Shown in pieces: positions 17,822-28,000 of a stretch of 64,000 nt of DNA. Below the pieces are notes generated by a model, which searched no databases, was not told where the DNA came from, and worked only from the letters and a program-made list of their open reading frames with translations. A program made the translations under genes and the position numbers. Every line of letters starts with the position of its first letter. Position 1 is the stretch's first letter. Origin of the DNA: Aliihoeflea sp. 40Bstr573 (GTDB lineage Bacteria > Pseudomonadota > Alphaproteobacteria > Rhizobiales > Rhizobiaceae); the NCBI RefSeq assembly GCF_024105655.1, contig NZ_JAAAMH010000003.1, positions 222,473 through 286,472 on the forward strand, in the 5' to 3' direction.

Positions 17822-18498
17822 CAGATCATGCCGGCTCGGATCGCGGTGGCGATCGCCATGGCGCGGTTGGTGGCCGCAACCTTCTGGATCGCCTTAGCGA
17901 TGTAGGCGTTGATGGTATTGGCCGAAACGCCGAGGATCATCGCGACTTCTTCGGTCGTCTTGCCTTCGGCGACCCAGCTCAGGCATTCCTTCTCGCGCAC
18001 GGAGAGCGGCGAGGCGATCTCGACCTTCGCCTTCAGGCGCTGCGAGATGGCGTAGATGGCACGCATCTGGGCAAGCTCGGCCTCTTCGGCATCGAGTGCA
18101 CCATCGCCGGCGGCGCAGTAGACGGCGACGAAGAGAGCGTCGCCGACGGGCAGGCTCTGGCAGATCAGGCTGGAATAGCCGTTCTCGCGCGCGGCGGCCG
18201 AAATGTCCGCCGGTATGGCTTCAGCATCGAGCGCGACGATGGCAGCCGCCTCGCCGGGCGCGCAGGCGATGCCGGCAGTCGCCAGGCGATCAAGCCCTTC
18301 CGAGCCGATCTCGGCAATCATGTCGAACGGCCAGTCGCAGGCGATGAGCCCAACGCTGCCGGTCTGAGGGCGATGTTCGAAGAGGAGATAGGCATCGGCG
18401 CCGATACGGCGGGAAAAGCCGCGCATCAGGGCGCCAAGCTCGCGCAGACCGGAAGCTTCGATACGGTCGGTGCGGAAGGTCGAGAAGGCTTCGGTCAT
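17821..18498 (-). CDS. visN: LuxR-family flagellar master regulator VisN
   Basis: Partner of VisR. From ATG 18498 the product is 225 residues: an N-terminal ligand-binding-type domain (RELGALMRGFSRRIGADAYL) and a LuxR DNA-binding domain at about 158-220 (LSVREKECLSWVAEGKTTEE, VAMILGVSANTINAYIAKAI). The frame stays open upstream to 18696, but the extra 66 residues are Cys/Pro-rich and look non-coding. No strong ribosome site distinguishes the start, so it is uncertain. Transcribed toward visR. Confidence 0.9.
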   Translation of the reverse strand: MTEAFSTFRTDRIEASGLRELGALMRGFSRRIGADAYLLFEHRPQTGSVGLIACDWPFDMIAEIGSEGLDRLATAGIACAPGEAAAIVALDAEAIPADISAAARENGYSSLICQSLPVGDALFVAVYCAAGDGALDAEEAELAQMRAIYAISQRLKAKVEIASPLSVREKECLSWVAEGKTTEEVAMILGVSANTINAYIAKAIQKVAATNRAMAIATAIRAGMI

Positions 18499-18795
18499 CG
18501 CAAGTGTCGTCGTCCCATTCGGTATCGGCCAGGCCGGCGCCAAGGCGCACGAACCCATCGCCGCCATGTCGCCATGGCAGTCGCAAAACGCATTGAACTC
18601 TCGACAAAGCGAAGTCACCCCCGCGGGACCTTGCGCGATCGGCACCCAAGCCCAGGTGCACGGAAGTGATCGCGAAGCACCACTCGTCCCTGTCAACAGA
18701 GGTACGTAAAGGCTTGATTCGCGTCAAGATTCGCCACGCGAAGTTTCGGACGTTCACGGACCGCGAGCGCGGGTGAGTCTTTCGTGCAACACATG
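18499..18795. other. visN upstream region
   Basis: About 300 bases between the chosen visN start and the terminator of the polyamine operon. It must hold the visN promoter, because the next gene upstream on the same strand ends in a terminator. I saw no gene and no clear repeated or palindromic operator in it. Confidence 0.4.
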
Positions 18796-18822
18796 AAAAA
18801 GCGCCGGCCTTGCAGCCGGCGC
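18796..18822 (-). terminator. Intrinsic terminator of the polyamine-type ABC operon
   Basis: Perfect 8-bp stem GCGCCGGC / GCCGGCGC (18801-18808 and 18815-18822) with a 6-base loop, followed on the minus strand by TTTTT. It lies 28 bases past the binding-protein stop and would end the four-gene operon before visN. Confidence 0.92.
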
Positions 18823-18850
18823 CCTCAAAAAGACGAGTCGGAAGAACGAC

Positions 18851-19888
18851 TTAACGCAGAAGTTCGGTCCAGATTTGGGTGTAAAGCTGCTGGACGTCCG
18901 CCGGGCAGGTGACCGAGAAGTACGCCGCTTCCTCGTACTCGGCCGGCAAGACGATCTCCGGCGCGGTCTTCATGTCCTCGGGCATGAACTCGTCGGAACC
19001 CTCGACGCCGTTGGCATAGCGAGCGAATTCCGAAATCATGGCGGCGTTCTCTGGCTCCAGAATGAAGTTCAGGAATTTCTTCGCGTTCTCGGGGTTCTGC
19101 GCATCTGTCAGGATGGCGGCCGAGTCCATCCAGACCGGATAGCCTTCCTTGGGATAGCCATAGGCCAGGTCTTCATTGGCCAGGCGCGCGCGCATCGAGG
19201 CGCCGTTCCAGTAAACGCCGGCCGCGATGTCGCCGGCGGCATAGGCGTCGACCGTACCGTAGTCGAGCGCGATCCAGTGCTGCTTGGCAGCGACAAGCTT
19301 GTCGCGGGCCTGGCGAAGCACGTCGCGGTCATCGGTGCAGGCTTCACCCCCGACATAGTTGACGGTAAGGTTCATCACGTCGGTCATTTCAGGAATGACG
19401 TTGATCTTGCCCTTCAACTCGTCCGGCGGATCGAGGAAGATGGCCGAGGTGTTGATGTCGCCGTCATAGACCGAGGTGTTGACGATGACGCCCGTGGTGC
19501 CCCACTGCCACGGCACGGTGTGCGTGCGGTTTGGATCCCATGGCACATCCCGCCAGCGCTCGGCGATGTTGGCCATGTTCGGGATTTCCTCGGGGTCGAG
19601 TTCCTGAAGGAGGCCGGCCTCGACCCAGATCGGCACGTAATTGTTCGACGGCACGACGATGTCGAAGCCGTGGCCGCCGGCCCGGATGCGGGTCAGGGCG
19701 GTGTCGTTGGAATCGTAGTCGGTGACCGTCACCTCGATGCCGGTCTCCTGCTCGAACTTCTCGATCATTTCGGGGCTCGTGTAGTTGCCCCAGTTGTAGA
19801 TGTTGAGCTGGCCGCCATCTTGTGCGCTCGCCAGCGCGGTAGAGGCAGCAAGCACGGCTCCCGCCAGTATCAGTCGTGTGGTTTTCAT
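18851..19888 (-). CDS. Spermidine/putrescine-type ABC transporter substrate-binding protein
   Basis: Periplasmic binding protein of the PotD/PotF family, 345 residues from ATG 19888 (GGGAG 8 bases upstream). A signal peptide of about 23 residues is followed by LNIYNWGNYTSPEMIEKFEQ, the hallmark start of mature PotD/PotF, then GFDIVVPSNNYVPIWVEAGL and VPWQWGTTGVIVN. The late region VDAYAAGDIAAGVYWNGASM matches the ligand-cleft segment. Being the last cistron is unusual for a binding protein, which is often first. The exact ligand (putrescine, spermidine or a related amine) cannot be fixed. Confidence 0.92.
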   Translation of the reverse strand: MKTTRLILAGAVLAASTALASAQDGGQLNIYNWGNYTSPEMIEKFEQETGIEVTVTDYDSNDTALTRIRAGGHGFDIVVPSNNYVPIWVEAGLLQELDPEEIPNMANIAERWRDVPWDPNRTHTVPWQWGTTGVIVNTSVYDGDINTSAIFLDPPDELKGKINVIPEMTDVMNLTVNYVGGEACTDDRDVLRQARDKLVAAKQHWIALDYGTVDAYAAGDIAAGVYWNGASMRARLANEDLAYGYPKEGYPVWMDSAAILTDAQNPENAKKFLNFILEPENAAMISEFARYANGVEGSDEFMPEDMKTAPEIVLPAEYEEAAYFSVTCPADVQQLYTQIWTELLR

Positions 19889-19919
19889 CGTCGGCACTCC
19901 CATTCGATTTGGTTCCAGT

Positions 19920-20726
19920 TCAGGTTTTCTTGCGTGACAAAAGGAAAAAGACGGTCACGGCGATCAGGGACAGGAGAAGGAAGAGCGTGGAGATGGCGTT
20001 CATCTCCGGCGTAATGACGCGGCGCAACTGACCCAGCATGTAGGTCGGCAGCGTGTCTTGTCCGGCTGATTTGATGAATTCGGTGATGACGACGGTGTCG
20101 AGCGAGGTGACGAAGGCGAGCATGAAGCCGGCGATGACGCCCGGGACGAGCAGAGGCAGCGTCACATGGCGGAACGCCTGCATTGGCGTCGCGTAAAGAT
20201 CGGCCGCTGCGCGCTCGAGCGTGAGGTCCATCGTTTCCAGTCGCGCGCGGATGGGCAAATAGGCGAAAGGGATGCAGAAGGCCGTGTGGGCGGCGATCAG
20301 GTAGCCGAGCCCCTGATAGCCGGTCGATACCTTGATCATGGCGAAGAAGATCAAAAGCGCTACGCCGGTGACGATCTCGGGCACCATCAGCGGCTGGTTG
20401 ATCAGCGCATAGACCATCGTCTGCCCGGGAAAGCGCCGCTCGCTACGTGTCGTGGCGAGCGCGGCCATCGTGGCCAGGATCGACGCCAGGCTCGCGGCCC
20501 AGAAGGCGATGACGAGCGAGCGGATCGAGACGTCCTGCACCTGCGTGTTGTTCAGCGCTGCCTCGTACCAGCGCAGCGAAAACCCTTCCCAGCGCGCCAT
20601 CGAGGGGGCTTCGTTGAAGGAATAGATGACGAGCGTCAGGATCGGCAGATAGAGAAAGACGAATGTGATCATCGCGATGGTCGCGAAGCCCGGCAGGCTG
20701 GCGACGGAGAAATTCCGCTTACCCAT
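19920..20726 (-). CDS. Polyamine-type ABC transporter permease (PotC-like)
   Basis: Inner-membrane permease of 268 residues, chosen from ATG 20726 ([14 protein letters not shown]). Six hydrophobic segments are visible, with the typical family motif LTLVIYSFNEAPSMARWEGF after the first helix and the EAA loop ERAAADLYATPMQAFRHVTL at about 170-190 that contacts the ATPase. The start overlaps the preceding permease gene by 8 bases. Confidence 0.92.
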   Translation of the reverse strand: MGKRNFSVASLPGFATIAMITFVFLYLPILTLVIYSFNEAPSMARWEGFSLRWYEAALNNTQVQDVSIRSLVIAFWAASLASILATMAALATTRSERRFPGQTMVYALINQPLMVPEIVTGVALLIFFAMIKVSTGYQGLGYLIAAHTAFCIPFAYLPIRARLETMDLTLERAAADLYATPMQAFRHVTLPLLVPGVIAGFMLAFVTSLDTVVITEFIKSAGQDTLPTYMLGQLRRVITPEMNAISTLFLLLSLIAVTVFFLLSRKKT

Positions 20727-21663
20727 GACGCTGGCCCTCGGGCTGTGAGGTCGAGCGGATGTAGAAGAGCAGCGCGACCACCACGATGACGAGCAGCGTG
20801 AGCGCAAGCGCCGAGCCGAGCGGCCAGTTGCGGCCCTGACCGAACTGCAGCTCGATCAGGTTGCCGAGCATCAGATTGCGCCCCCCGCCAAGGATGCGCG
20901 GGGTCACATAGGCGCCGATGGCGGGGATGAAGACGAGGATGGAGCCGGCGATGAAGCCCGGCTTCACCAGCGGCAGGACGATGTGCCACAGGACGCGCAG
21001 CCGGCTTGCATAAAGGTCATATCCAGCTTCGAGCAGCTTGAAGTCGAGCTTTTCCATGCTGGCGTAGAGTGGCAGCACCATCAGCGGCAGGAACACATAG
21101 GCCATGCCGAGCAGGATCGCGAAATCGGTGTAGAGCATCTGGATCGGTGCGGAGATGAGCCCGAGCGAGCGCAGGACGGTGTTGATCAAGCCCTCGTTGC
21201 GGATCACTTCCTGGATGGCGAAGGTTCGGATGACGAGGTTGGTCCAAAAGGGAATCGTGACAAGAAAAAGCCAGATGGGCCGCACGTCCGGCGCGCGCGT
21301 GGCGATGAACCAGGCGGTCGGGAAGCCCAGGACGGCAGTGATCACGGTCGTATAGAGCGCCAGCGTGATCGAGCGCCGGAAGATGTCGAGATGGGCGGTG
21401 GCCGGTCCGACCGTGTCATCGAAAATGTCTCGCGAAAAGAAGACCTGGAACCAGCCATCGGTCGAAAAATTCCAGATGACGCCGCCAAAATTGCCGGGCT
21501 CGAGGAAGGAATAGACGAGCACGATCAGAAGCGGGCCAGAGGCGGCCAGGATGAGGACGACGAGCGCCGGGGCGACCAGCCACCAGCGCCAGGCGATGTC
21601 GCCGCGCCGTGTTTTCGGCTTGTCCGTTTCCGCGCCGTGCGGCGCCAGTTCGACCGCGCTCAC
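20719..21663 (-). CDS. Polyamine-type ABC transporter permease (PotB-like)
   Basis: Permease of 314 residues beginning at GTG 21663, whose first bases overlap the ATPase stop (GTGA). Six membrane segments follow a charged N-terminal tail; the motif [20 protein letters not shown] and the EAA loop [20 protein letters not shown] are typical of PotB. It pairs with the downstream PotC-like gene to make the membrane channel. Confidence 0.93.
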   Translation of the reverse strand: MSAVELAPHGAETDKPKTRRGDIAWRWWLVAPALVVLILAASGPLLIVLVYSFLEPGNFGGVIWNFSTDGWFQVFFSRDIFDDTVGPATAHLDIFRRSITLALYTTVITAVLGFPTAWFIATRAPDVRPIWLFLVTIPFWTNLVIRTFAIQEVIRNEGLINTVLRSLGLISAPIQMLYTDFAILLGMAYVFLPLMVLPLYASMEKLDFKLLEAGYDLYASRLRVLWHIVLPLVKPGFIAGSILVFIPAIGAYVTPRILGGGRNLMLGNLIELQFGQGRNWPLGSALALTLLVIVVVALLFYIRSTSQPEGQRHG

Positions 21664-22757
21664 CCGCGCACCACCTGGACGGCGCCTTGGGGAATCGCGA
21701 TTGCGACCGGGTCGCCCATCTCGGGCAGGCCGGCAGGCATGGCCGAATTCTGGCTGCGCAGGATGAACAGGTCGCCTGTGTCGAGGCGGATGTGGAAATG
21801 GGTGTCGGTGCCGAAATAGACGGCGTTTTCGACCGTGCCCTTGAGCGCGCCATCGGCGGCGAGCTTTGCGTGTTCGGGGCGCACGACCAGCGTGACGTTC
21901 TCGCCTTCGCGGGGGGACAACCCTTCGGGAAGCCCGGCATCGAGCGCTGCGCCCGAAGGCAGACGCACGGTCGCCGAGCGGCCATTGGCGCGATCGACCT
22001 GGGCGGAAATGAAGTTCGTGTCGCCGATGAAGTCCGCCACGAAGCGTTCGGCGGGATGATTGTAGATCTCGCGCGGCGGACCGACCTGCAGCACCTTGCC
22101 GGTACTCATGACCGCGATGCGGTCGGACATGGTCAGCGCTTCTTCCTGGTCGTGCGTGACGAAGATGAAGGTGATGCCGGTTTCCGCCTGCAGGCGCTTA
22201 AGCTCGACCTGCATCTCCTTGCGCAGTTTCAGATCCAGCGCGGAGAGCGGCTCGTCGAGAAGGAGCACACGCGGGCGCGGGGCCAGCGCGCGGGCCAGCG
22301 CCACGCGTTGCTGCTGGCCGCCGGAAATCTGCGCCGGCTTGCGGTTCGCCATCGGCTCCATCTTGACCAGCTTCAGCATCCGCGAGACGGTCTCGTCGAT
22401 CTCGGTCTTCGGCTTGCCGAGCATCTTGAGCGCGAAGCCGATGTTCTGCGCCACGGTCATGTGCGGAAAGAGCGCGTAGGACTGGAAGACGGTGTTGACC
22501 GGACGCTTGTTGGGCGGCAGGTCCGCGATGTCCGATCCACCCAGGTTGATCTTGCCGGATGTCGGCTGCTCGAAACCGGCGATCATCCGCAACAGGGTCG
22601 TCTTGCCGCAACCGGACGGGCCCAGAAGGGTGAAGAACTCGTTTTCAGGGATCGTCAGGCTGACATCGTCAAGCGCTCGGACCGCATCCTCGCCGCTCCC
22701 GAAAATCTTGCTGAGGTTCACGACTTCGATGTCCGACCGGGTCGTTGAGGGGGGCAA
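21660..22757 (-). CDS. Polyamine-type ABC transporter ATPase (PotA-like)
   Basis: The ATPase subunit, 365 residues, with Walker A GPSGCGKT at about 46-53, Q-loop in [20 protein letters not shown], signature [20 protein letters not shown], Walker [20 protein letters not shown] and a C-terminal TOBE domain (about 280-365). It starts at TTG 22757 with GGAG 6 bases upstream. First cistron of the operon ATPase-permease-permease-binding protein. Confidence 0.95.
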   Translation of the reverse strand: MPPSTTRSDIEVVNLSKIFGSGEDAVRALDDVSLTIPENEFFTLLGPSGCGKTTLLRMIAGFEQPTSGKINLGGSDIADLPPNKRPVNTVFQSYALFPHMTVAQNIGFALKMLGKPKTEIDETVSRMLKLVKMEPMANRKPAQISGGQQQRVALARALAPRPRVLLLDEPLSALDLKLRKEMQVELKRLQAETGITFIFVTHDQEEALTMSDRIAVMSTGKVLQVGPPREIYNHPAERFVADFIGDTNFISAQVDRANGRSATVRLPSGAALDAGLPEGLSPREGENVTLVVRPEHAKLAADGALKGTVENAVYFGTDTHFHIRLDTGDLFILRSQNSAMPAGLPEMGDPVAIAIPQGAVQVVRG

Positions 22758-22849
22758 GCGCGTCTCCGTATCCGTTGGGCTGGACTAGCCTATCCGTTTC
22801 AAACTCGAATTCACCCCAAAAATGAAGAACTTGGAGATTTTCTGCGCAC

Positions 22850-24532
22850 TCAACCGGAGGTGGAATCCGCCTCATGGGAAACCTTGCCGCCGCAGACGGT
22901 CATCGAAACGGCCAGCGTGTCGATCGCCTCGGGCGCGATCGCCTCGATGTTGCCGTCGAGAAGCACGAAGTCGGCGAGATATCCGGGCACCAGCCGACCA
23001 AGCCTGTCGTCGGCAAATCCGGCATGGGCGCCCTTGGCGGTATAGCCTTCGATCGCTTCCATCAGCGTGAAGGACTGGTCCTCGAGATCGTCCGCCCATT
23101 TCCTGCGCATCACCGCCGCCTTGATGCCGCGCAGGACGGAGATGTCGGCCACCGGCCAGTCGGAGGCGAAGCAGATCTGCGCACCCGCCTCCTTGAGCGA
23201 GCGCCAAGCATAGGAATACGGCCAGCGGTCGCGGCCGATGACGGAAATGGTCGGTTCCAGCGGGAAGTCCATCGCGCCCGGCGGGTGGGGCGGCTGCATG
23301 GAGGCGACGACGCCGAGGTCGGCGAAGCGCGGAATGTCGGCCGGCGTGGTCACCTCGATATGCTCGATACGGTGGCGGCTGTCGCGCGCGCCGTTGGCCT
23401 CTCGCGCCGCCTCGTAGCCGTCGAGCACGGCGCGCACCGCTCCGTCGCCAATGGCGTGGACGGCGATCTGGAGCCCGCGCCGGTCGATCTCGATCGCCAG
23501 CTCCTTGAAGCGCTCCGGCGAGAACAGCGGCTCGCCGCGCCAATCCGGCTTGTCCGCGTAGGGCTCGACCATGACGGCCGTCCAGCCGTCGAGGACGCCG
23601 TCGTAGAACATCTTGACGAAGCCTGAGGACAGCCAATCGGACTTGTAGGTCGCCGCCATCCGCGAAGCTTTGTCGAGCGCTTGCGGCTGCATGAAGTTCT
23701 TGAAATGAAACGGCACTTTCACGCGCAGGTCGAGCGCGCCCTCGGCTTCGATCTCGGCGAGGAGTTCGAGCGTGTAGAGATTTCCGTCCATGTTGTGAAT
23801 CGACGTGATGCCGTGGCGCGCGGCGAACTTCAGCCCCTGCTTGAGGATCGCGCGGTCGGCAGCACGTTCCTGCGGCGTCGGTGCCGGATCGGGCTCGCCG
23901 CCGGTCCTGAGGCCAAGCTCCGCGCGTTCCTTGCCGGTGAGCGCAACGACCGGGCCGAAGGCTTCGGATTCGCGCAACTCCCCAATGGCGAGCCCGTCCT
24001 CGCCCATGACGATCTCGTTGCCGGGGCCGAGCGCCTTGCCCTGGAGGAGGCCGGCAGCCTCGAGCGCCGCCGTGTTCGCCCACACCGTGTGGTGGTCGGC
24101 GGCGGACATGGCGAAGGGGCGGTCTGGCAGGATTGCGTCGAGGTGATGGCGGGTGACGCGCTCCTTTTCCGACAGGATCGCATAGTCGGCAAGCTGCGCC
24201 ATCAGGAAGGGCGCGTCGGGGTTGCGTGCGGCGTAGTCCGTGACGGCCGTCTTCAGCGCCTCGAAGCCCTTGACGCCGCCAAGGTGCAGATCTTCGAGTT
24301 CGGCCGCACCGGAAAAGAGGTGCATGTGGCTTTCGATGAAGCCAGGCAGGAGCGAGCCGCCCTTGCCGTCGATGCGGCGCGTGTCCGGTCCGGCCAGCGC
24401 TTCGATTTCGCCTTTCGTGCCGACCGCCAGGATGCGACCGTCGGCAATGGCGATCGCGTCGGCGCGGGGCACGGCCTCGTCCATGGTGAGAATGTGCGCG
24501 TTGGTGACGATGAGTTCGGCGGATTTTGCCAA
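22850..24532 (-). CDS. YtcJ-like metal-dependent amidohydrolase
   Basis: Member of the amidohydrolase superfamily, which hydrolyses C-N bonds using metal held by His and Asp. Seen in order: ELIVTNAHILTMDEAVPRAD, then the metal motif GFIESHMHLFSG, a long (beta/alpha)8 barrel, VHAIGDGAVRAVLDGYEAA, the HRIEHIEVTTPADIPRFADL block and CFASDWPVADISVLRGI. About 560 residues from TTG 24532, supported by GAGG 7 bases upstream. The frame is open to an ATG at 24652, but those extra 40 residues are Pro-rich and unlike the family. Substrate unknown. It lies 92 bases ahead of the ABC operon on the same strand and divergent from ku. Confidence 0.88.
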   Translation of the reverse strand: MAKSAELIVTNAHILTMDEAVPRADAIAIADGRILAVGTKGEIEALAGPDTRRIDGKGGSLLPGFIESHMHLFSGAAELEDLHLGGVKGFEALKTAVTDYAARNPDAPFLMAQLADYAILSEKERVTRHHLDAILPDRPFAMSAADHHTVWANTAALEAAGLLQGKALGPGNEIVMGEDGLAIGELRESEAFGPVVALTGKERAELGLRTGGEPDPAPTPQERAADRAILKQGLKFAARHGITSIHNMDGNLYTLELLAEIEAEGALDLRVKVPFHFKNFMQPQALDKASRMAATYKSDWLSSGFVKMFYDGVLDGWTAVMVEPYADKPDWRGEPLFSPERFKELAIEIDRRGLQIAVHAIGDGAVRAVLDGYEAAREANGARDSRHRIEHIEVTTPADIPRFADLGVVASMQPPHPPGAMDFPLEPTISVIGRDRWPYSYAWRSLKEAGAQICFASDWPVADISVLRGIKAAVMRRKWADDLEDQSFTLMEAIEGYTAKGAHAGFADDRLGRLVPGYLADFVLLDGNIEAIAPEAIDTLAVSMTVCGGKVSHEADSTSG

Positions 24533-24671
24533 GACCGGGCCTCGCAGGTTGTTTCGTTCATCGTAGGCCGTGGCCTTCGCGCCGGGCAAGTGCTGGCGCA
24601 ACGGCTTCGGCGGAACAGGCACGACGGTTGCGAGTTCTTGTGATTGCGGCATTGGGTTCGGAGTTCAGCCC

Positions 24672-25502
24672 GTGGCACCACGTGCAATCTGGAAAGGTCA
24701 CCTCAAGATCGGCGAACTCGCCTGCGGCATCGCGCTCTATTCGGCCGCGACGACGTCTGAGCGCGTCTCCTTCCACGTCCTCAACAAGAAGACCGGCAAT
24801 CGCGTGAAGCGCGAGTATGTGGATGCCGATACCGGCAAGCCGGTCGACCACGACGATCAGGTCAAAGGCTACGAGACGTCGAAAGGCGCCTACATCCTGC
24901 TCGAGCCGGAGGAAATCGCGGCGGCGACGCCGCAAAGCGACAAGATGCTGACTGTCGAGCATTTCATCTCGTGCGCCGACATCGACACGGTCTATTTCGA
25001 CAAGCCCTATTACCTCGCCCCGGCCGACGACGCCTCGCAGGAGGTGTTCGGGCTGATCCGCGAGGGCATGAAGACGAAAGACGTCGCGGCGCTCGCCACG
25101 GCCGTGCTCTTTCGGCGTGTGCGCGCGGTTCTCATCCACGCGCAGGGGCGCGGGCTGGTCGCCGACACGCTGAACTTCGACTATGAGGTCCGCGCCGCCG
25201 ACAAGGCATTCGACAAGATTCCTGACCTGAAGATCAAGGGCGAAATGCTCGACCTTGCCAAGCACATCATCGGAACCAAAAGCGGCGAATTCGATCCGGC
25301 GAAATTCGACGACCGCTATGACGCGGCGCTCGCCGACCTCGTCAAGGCGAAGATGGAAGGCAAGGAGATCCAAAAGCCGAAGCGCGAGGCCAAGGGCAAG
25401 GTCATCGACCTGATGGATGCGCTGCGCCAGAGTGCGGGCGCGCAGAAGGCGGCGGCCAAGCGCAAGCCGAAGGCCGAGGCGCCGAAGCGCAAGGCGAGCT
25501 GA
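24672..25502 (+). CDS. ku: Ku protein of bacterial non-homologous end joining
   Basis: Ku binds broken DNA ends as a ring and recruits LigD. 276 residues from GTG 24672 (GGAG 8 bases upstream), starting VAPRAIWKGHLKIGELACGI, with the Ku core (YFDKPYYLAPADDASQEVFG, GLIREGMKTKDVAALATAVL, HAQGRGLVADTLNFDYEVR) and a Lys/Ala-rich C-terminal tail (KRKPKAEAPKRKAS) like the DNA-binding tails of other bacterial Ku. The stop is followed one base later by the ligD start, so the pair is an operon. A second ku lies at 28001-28813. Confidence 0.95.
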   Translation: MAPRAIWKGHLKIGELACGIALYSAATTSERVSFHVLNKKTGNRVKREYVDADTGKPVDHDDQVKGYETSKGAYILLEPEEIAAATPQSDKMLTVEHFISCADIDTVYFDKPYYLAPADDASQEVFGLIREGMKTKDVAALATAVLFRRVRAVLIHAQGRGLVADTLNFDYEVRAADKAFDKIPDLKIKGEMLDLAKHIIGTKSGEFDPAKFDDRYDAALADLVKAKMEGKEIQKPKREAKGKVIDLMDALRQSAGAQKAAAKRKPKAEAPKRKAS

Positions 25503-25503
25503 C

Positions 25504-27993
25504 ATGGCGCTCGAAGTCTACAAGCAGAAGCGCGACTTCAAGAAGACGCCCGAGCCGGCCGGGTCGGCGCGCAAGGCCAGGTCGAAGGGCAACAGCTTCG
25601 TCGTCCAGAAGCACGACGCCACGCGCCTCCACTACGATTTCCGCATCGAGGTCGATGGCGTCCTGGTCAGTTGGGCCGTTACGCGCGGACCCAGCCTCGT
25701 TCCGGGCGAGAAGCGGCTGGCCGTCCAGACGGAAGATCATCCGCTGGACTATGGCGATTTCGAAGGCACGATCCCCAAGGGCGAATATGGCGGCGGCACG
25801 GTGATCGTGTGGGATCGCGGTACATGGAAGCCGGTCGGAGACTACGCCAAGGGCTACAAGAAGGGGCATCTGGAAATCGAGCTTTCCGGCGAAAAGCTGA
25901 ACGGTGTCTGGCATCTGGTCCGCATGGCGCGAAAGCCGCGCGAGAAGCGCGACAACTGGCTCATGATCAAGAGCGACGACGAATTCGCGCGCTCCAAGGA
26001 TGATCCAGACATCCTCGAAGAACGGCCGGAATCGGTGAAGACCGGGCGGCTCGTCGCTGACGTTGCGAGCGAAGCGCCGGGCTGGTCGTCGAAGACGGGC
26101 CCGATCGAGGCGAAGAAGGCACCGCCGAAGCGCATCAAAGGCGCGAAGGCATCAGGGTATCCCGGTTTTGTCGAGCCGCAGCTTGCGACGCTGAAGCCAA
26201 ACGTTCCTTCCGGCGCGCGCTGGCTGCACGAGATCAAGTTCGACGGCTATCGCCTGCAGGCCCATGTGCAGGGGCGCAAGGTGACGCTTTTTACGCGCAG
26301 CGGCCTCGACTGGACAGAGAAATTCGGGGAGACGGTTCCCGATGCCTTCCGCAAGCTGGCGCTGAAAGACGCGATCATCGACGGCGAACTCGTCGTGGAA
26401 GGCAATGGCGGCGCATCGGATTTCTCCGCGCTGCAGTCGGATTTGAGCGAGGGGCGCAGCGACCGCTTCGTCTTCTACGCTTTTGACCTTCTTTATCTCG
26501 ACGGCAAGGATCTGCGCGCCACGCCGCTGATTGACCGCAAAGCGGCACTCGAAAAGCTCCTTGCCGACGCGCCTGAGGCCCTGCGCTTTTCCAGCCATTT
26601 CGAGGAAGACGGCGAAATGATCCTTCGCCATGCCTGCCGCCTCAGCCTCGAAGGCGTGATCTCCAAGGTGCGGGACGGCAAGTATGTTTCCGGGCGCGGA
26701 CGCGAATGGATCAAGTCGAAATGCGCCGAGCGGCAGGAGTTCGTCATTGGCGGCTATGTGCCGTCGTCGACCTCGAAGACGGCGGTCGGGTCGCTTCTTC
26801 TCGGTTATCATGAGGACGGAAAGCTCAAGCACGCCGGTCGCGTCGGTACTGGCTTTTCACGCGCTGTCGCCGAAGACGTCTTCAAGCAGTTGAAGGCGAT
26901 CGAGGCTGAGGCATCGCCCTTCGACGGCAAACTCTCGGCGGAGGCGAAGCGCGGCGCGGTGTTCGTCAAGCCGCAGATGGTCGCGGAGGTCGAGTTCCGC
27001 GCGTGGACGGCCGACGGCAATGTGCGCCACGCATCCTTCCGCGGCATCCGCGAGGACAAGCCCGCAGCCGAAATCGTGCGCGAGGGCGGGGCCAAGGAAA
27101 AGGCGAAGGACAAGCCGAAAAGCGCGGTCAAACTCACCCATCCCGACCGGGTCTACTGGAAGGGGGCAGGCGTCACCAAGGAGGGGCTTGCGGACTACTA
27201 CGCGCAGGTCTGGCCGCTGATGGCGCCGTTCGTCGTCAACCGGCCGCTCGCGCTCTTGAGGTGCCCGACCGGCATATCCGGCCAGTGCTTCTTCCAGAAG
27301 CATGCTTGGAAGGGCCAGAGCAAGGAAATCCTCACAGTCCATGAAAAGCTGGACGACAGCGATGAGCCGGGCATCGCGATCGACGATCTCGACGGGCTGA
27401 TCGGCCTCGTCCAGGGCGCAACGCTGGAAATCCACCCTTGGGGCGCGCCGCTTTCCGACATCGAGAAACCGGACATCATCATCATGGATCTCGACCCTGG
27501 CGATGGCGTTGCCTGGGAACGTGTCATCGACGCTGCCCATGCCGTGAGGGAGAGGCTCGAGGCGCATGGACTGACCGGCTTCGTCAAGACGTCCGGCGGC
27601 AAGGGGCTGCATGTCGTCGCGCCGGTCAAGCCCAAGGCCGACTGGGATACGGTCAAGGCATTCACGAAAGCGATCGCCGAGGAGATGGCGGCAGACGAGC
27701 CGGACGCATATGTCGCGACGATCACCAAGGCGAAGCGCAAGGGCAAGATCCTGATCGATTACCTGCGCAACGGGCGCGGCATGACCGCCGTGGCGCCGTA
27801 TTCGACGCGGGCGCGGGAAGGCGCGGCGGTGTCGATGCCGCTGTCGTGGGACGAACTGTCGCCGCAGATCAAGGCCGACCACTATACGGTCATGAACGCG
27901 CTGGCGCGGCTCGACAATCTCAAGGCCGATCCGTGGGCGGATTTTCGCAAGGCCGAAGCGGTGATCGGCGGCAAGCGCAAGCGGAAGGGGTGA
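25504..27993 (+). CDS. ligD: Multifunctional NHEJ DNA ligase LigD
   Basis: LigD trims, fills and seals broken ends. The 829 residues contain three domains in the order phosphoesterase, ligase, polymerase: the 3'-phosphoesterase with HDATRLHYDFR at 37-47 and the FEGTIPKGEYGGGTVIVWDR block; the ATP-dependent ligase with the adenylated lysine in KFDG at 245-248 and the ligase end WIKSKCAERQEFVIGGYVP; and a primase-like polymerase from about 540 with catalytic DLD at 662-664 and the SGGKGLHVV loop. All key residues are present. ATG 25504 is used; it is one base past the ku stop. It converges on the second ku with 7 bases between stops. Confidence 0.97.
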   Translation: MALEVYKQKRDFKKTPEPAGSARKARSKGNSFVVQKHDATRLHYDFRIEVDGVLVSWAVTRGPSLVPGEKRLAVQTEDHPLDYGDFEGTIPKGEYGGGTVIVWDRGTWKPVGDYAKGYKKGHLEIELSGEKLNGVWHLVRMARKPREKRDNWLMIKSDDEFARSKDDPDILEERPESVKTGRLVADVASEAPGWSSKTGPIEAKKAPPKRIKGAKASGYPGFVEPQLATLKPNVPSGARWLHEIKFDGYRLQAHVQGRKVTLFTRSGLDWTEKFGETVPDAFRKLALKDAIIDGELVVEGNGGASDFSALQSDLSEGRSDRFVFYAFDLLYLDGKDLRATPLIDRKAALEKLLADAPEALRFSSHFEEDGEMILRHACRLSLEGVISKVRDGKYVSGRGREWIKSKCAERQEFVIGGYVPSSTSKTAVGSLLLGYHEDGKLKHAGRVGTGFSRAVAEDVFKQLKAIEAEASPFDGKLSAEAKRGAVFVKPQMVAEVEFRAWTADGNVRHASFRGIREDKPAAEIVREGGAKEKAKDKPKSAVKLTHPDRVYWKGAGVTKEGLADYYAQVWPLMAPFVVNRPLALLRCPTGISGQCFFQKHAWKGQSKEILTVHEKLDDSDEPGIAIDDLDGLIGLVQGATLEIHPWGAPLSDIEKPDIIIMDLDPGDGVAWERVIDAAHAVRERLEAHGLTGFVKTSGGKGLHVVAPVKPKADWDTVKAFTKAIAEEMAADEPDAYVATITKAKRKGKILIDYLRNGRGMTAVAPYSTRAREGAAVSMPLSWDELSPQIKADHYTVMNALARLDNLKADPWADFRKAEAVIGGKRKRKG

Positions 27994-28000
27994 GGACCGC

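Noticed and set aside
22872..24083. A 403-codon minus-strand frame inside the amidohydrolase gene
   Set aside because: It is another frame of the same strand, full of Arg/Ala runs without domain logic; the amidohydrolase frame has all family motifs.
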